Below are positions 47,200-64,000 of a DNA stretch of 64,000 nucleotides, piece by piece. The stretch is taken from contig OX439134.1 of NCBI GenBank assembly GCA_949318235.1, positions 23,178,162 through 23,242,161 on the forward strand. Reading direction: 5' to 3'. The DNA is from Ecdyonurus torrentis. Taxonomy: Eukaryota > Arthropoda > Insecta > Ephemeroptera > Heptageniidae. How positions within the stretch are numbered: position 1 is the first letter of the stretch; every line of letters starts with the position of its first letter. Position numbers and translations under genes: made by a program. The notes under the pieces are model-generated. The model was not told where the DNA came from, made no database searches, and saw only the letters and a list, made by a program, of their open reading frames with translations.

Positions 47200-47863
47200 T
47201 TAATTGTTATGCAAAAACAAGAATAAAAATGTGGATTCACCTTTCAGTTATGACGAGGTTATATAATGATGTGCTGCCTATGTCCATACTTTAATTATCT
47301 TATATTATATGCTTAATTAACATACGTTGATGTAGCACTTGCAAAATATACGTTTACAAAACAAAAAAATGTATGTATTTGAAGTGAAGCTGCAATCAAA
47401 TATAGAAAACCTCTAAATGTGAAATATTTTTGTGTTTGTCATTTAAAATACTTCAATTGATTTACAAAAAGATGTAAGTATAAAAATGATATTTCTCAGC
47501 AAAATCTCTGTCAATAAATTTCAGCGCAGGTTTTGTTGCCAGTCGCAAGATGTATAGAAGGTGGTGCAGTTTGCCTAGGTAGCATCAGGTATGAAACGTC
47601 ACACAAGGTGAATCAAAACAAGAGGGGAAATTTGTTGTCCCTCCTCCTCTTCCATAGGTACATAATGTGGTACATAATGATATTGTACCTGCGAGAGACC
47701 ACGTGGCTCTGTCACCTTGTATGGCGTATGGCAAAATTACAAGTTTTACGATGGAAACCGAGTTCTGACAACAGTAAAAGAGCAAATTTTACCACCTTCT
47801 TATACATCTTGGCCAGTTATATAGTTCAGTTAAGAGCAAAGAGATTATATAATAGCTCTATGA

Positions 47864-62340
<14,477 letters not shown>

Positions 62341-62640
62341 CTGTATAATCATATAAATATATCAATATAAAATCACTACGTATGTTTGCTTTTAGTATGT
62401 TGATTTTCTCGTACTTTACAGCAGTAGTTTTACGGTAATATTAACAAATTCATGCAAATAAAATACGACACTTCCAAGCAACTCTCCGGTTATGCTATGT
62501 CGTGTTTATACAATAAGCTTAATTGGAATTGCTAAGTGAGCTCCATACGAATGCATGTTATTTTGATCAAATAATTAACAATTTCAAATAGAAAAAGATT
62601 ATTGTGAAAAATACATTACATAATGCTGTCAAAATCCCAC

Positions 62641-62929
62641 TTCAATAAAAGTGTGCATTACTTCAATTACGAATCCTAACTTATTTGAGATAATCACTTT
62701 AAAATTATCATGAGTATAGCTAAAATAATGCATTTTAGCAAGTTATTAGAAATAGCTAATTTAAAGTTGTTTTAAGTTTTTTAAGCTATTTTAAGTTAAA
62801 ATAGCTATTGTTAACAATTTGCTAAAATGCATTATATTAGCTAGTCATAATAACTTAAAAGTGAGTATCTTAAATATATTGAATAAGTTAGGATTCGTAA
62901 CTAAAGTAATGCACTAATTTTTAGAGTGA
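62641..62929. mobile_element. Family C palindromic MITE, left tip lost
   Basis: It has ACGAATCCTAACTTATTTGA, GCTAAAATAATGCATTTTAG, its inverse, and the right end AATTTTTAGAGTGAT. It lies upstream of the first carbonic anhydrase exon found. Confidence 0.75.
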
Positions 62930-63400
62930 TAGGTAAGAATGTCAAATCATTGCCATCAAAAACTTGGACTATATTTTAATGGGTGATTAAATCTTACTAA
63001 ATTTTAATGAACGATTAAATTGAGCAACAACATTTGACAATGAAAATAATGTGTCGCTTTATAATATGACAATTTCCTCGTGGAGCAGTCTGGAGATCAA
63101 CCTTGATCGCAGTGCCACCTCCTCACGAATTTAACACAAAGCTGGCCTAATGAAGCATTACATTGCGTAGCTATATGTCTCCTTGAAATATGATATACTA
63201 TGTTAGGTGATATCGTAACTGGAGATTTCAAGTATTTAATTTGAGTTTTTGTCATTATAATTAATCACCGCTGAAATCAGCAAACTTTTTATATTTATTT
63301 ACTTTTATATTGTATAATATGTAATATGTTTGATTTATTTATTATATATATTTATTTACATGCATATTTCATTCATTTATTCGCATTCGTTCGTTCGTTA

Positions 63401-63847
63401 ATTCATTCATTCATTCATTCATTCATTCATTCATTCATTCATTCATTCATTCATTCATTCATTCATTCATTCATTCATTCATTCATTCATTCATTCATTC
63501 ATTCATTCATTCATTCATTCATTCATTCATTCATTCATTCATTCATTCATTCATTCATTCATTCATTCATTCATTCATTCATTCATTCATTCATTCATTC
63601 ATTCATTCATTCATTCATTCATTCATTCATTCATTCATTCATTCATTCATTCATTCATTCATTCATTCATTCATTCATTCATTCATTCATTCATTCATTC
63701 ATTCATTCATTCATTCATTCATTCATTCATTCATTCATTCATTCATTCATTCATTCATTCATTCATTCATTCATTCATTCATTCATTCATTCATTCATTC
63801 ATTCATTCATTCATTCATTCATTCATTCATTCATTCATTCATTCATT
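63401..63847. repeat. (ATTC)n array, 447 bp
   Basis: About 112 nearly perfect ATTC units. The open frame through it (repeating FIHS) is an artefact of the repeat. Confidence 0.98.
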
Positions 63848-63879
63848 AGACCAAGTCTTATTTGTTATAACAACACCAT

Positions 63880-63995
63880 GTTACTGTTCGTAAACCCTGT
63901 CTGTTTTCTGCTCCTAAAATGACGATCATCTTTGGTTATTCAAATGTAATGCGCATTGCAAGAAAACTGGGTTGGTTTACGAACAATACTTATGA
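63880..63995. repeat. Family G palindromic element, single copy
   Basis: TTACTGTTCGTAAACCCTGT, CTGCTCCTAAAATGACGATC, GTAATGCGCATTGCAAGAAA and GTTTACGAACAATACTTA follow the order of the copies at 45238-45458. Confidence 0.7.
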
Positions 63996-64000
63996 GCTAT

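Larger units (their letters stand above)
29947..47863. other. Intergenic region between convergent genes
   Basis: About 18 kb, very AT-rich with many poly(T) and poly(A) runs. No coding exon was recognised on either strand. It includes the mobile elements listed separately. The stretch 33,800-39,480 holds almost only A/T-rich simple sequence with no recognised feature. Confidence 0.7.
62341..64000. other. Upstream flank or intron of carbonic anhydrase
   Basis: The phase-1 entry of the exon at 62340 demands at least one more upstream exon, but no signal-peptide-like exon was found here. It holds a family C element, a GC-richer stretch near 63080-63180 of unknown nature, the (ATTC)n array and a family G element. 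Confidence 0.6.

Noticed and set aside
63060..63200. Possible upstream carbonic anhydrase exon on the minus strand
   Set aside because: Composition is suggestive, but I found no frame with a signal peptide nor an acceptor/donor pair giving the required phase 1.
63326..63922. 198-residue open frame with FIHS repeats
   Set aside because: It is simply the (ATTC)n array read through; four bases per unit give a periodic peptide in any frame lacking stops.

Overview
The window looks like nuclear DNA of an AT-rich animal genome, most likely a marine invertebrate. Coding sequence is broken into short exons with GT..AG introns of up to about 10 kb. Between exons lie long (TA)n, (CT)n, (CA)n and poly(T) tracts and many short palindromic transposons. 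Nothing bacterial, organellar or viral was seen. I cannot name the species.

Two genes are supported, arranged tail to tail. On the + strand, eight exons between 8913 and 29946 encode a three-KH-domain poly(C)-binding protein (PCBP/alphaCP, the family of fly mub). The end of KH1 is in exon 1; the start codon and the first part of KH1 must lie upstream of position 8913 and were not found. The junctions join in frame to 443 residues, or 546 if a second in-frame donor at 15621 is used instead of the one at 15312; the extra 103 residues are His/Pro/Ala-rich. On the - strand, six exons from 62340 down to 47864 encode an alpha-carbonic anhydrase with all three zinc-binding histidines and an extracellular-type cysteine pair. 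Its first exon(s), with any signal peptide, were not found. Part of the zinc-ligand exon is repeated in tandem inside the neighbouring intron, and the last repeat is split by a LINE fragment.

Everything else is introns, about 18 kb of gene-free DNA between the genes (29947-47863), and mobile DNA. I could pair both ends of many elements by eye. Five hAT-like elements have 8-bp target duplications (6614-8727, 42261-42398, 49511-49915, 52101-53430, 60279-60745). There is a TTAA-flanked palindromic family (24458, 39499, 46922, perhaps 61336), a family of about eleven 300-bp elements with ACCCTATA-type ends, a 1.2-kb Tc1/mariner-like foldback nested in another element (25801-27011), a pair of about 470-bp foldbacks (16165, 40811), and several smaller hairpin families. 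LINE remnants lie at 55795-56370, 50361-50808 and 44416-44940. The dense nesting, and the way microsatellites abut element ends, are the most distinctive traits.

Layout: 1-8912 PCBP upstream intron, rich in repeats; 8913-29946 PCBP exons with repeat-filled introns; 29947-47863 intergenic; 47864-62340 carbonic anhydrase (minus strand); 62341-64000 its upstream intron or flank, ending in a 447-bp (ATTC)n array. The two genes have no evident functional link.
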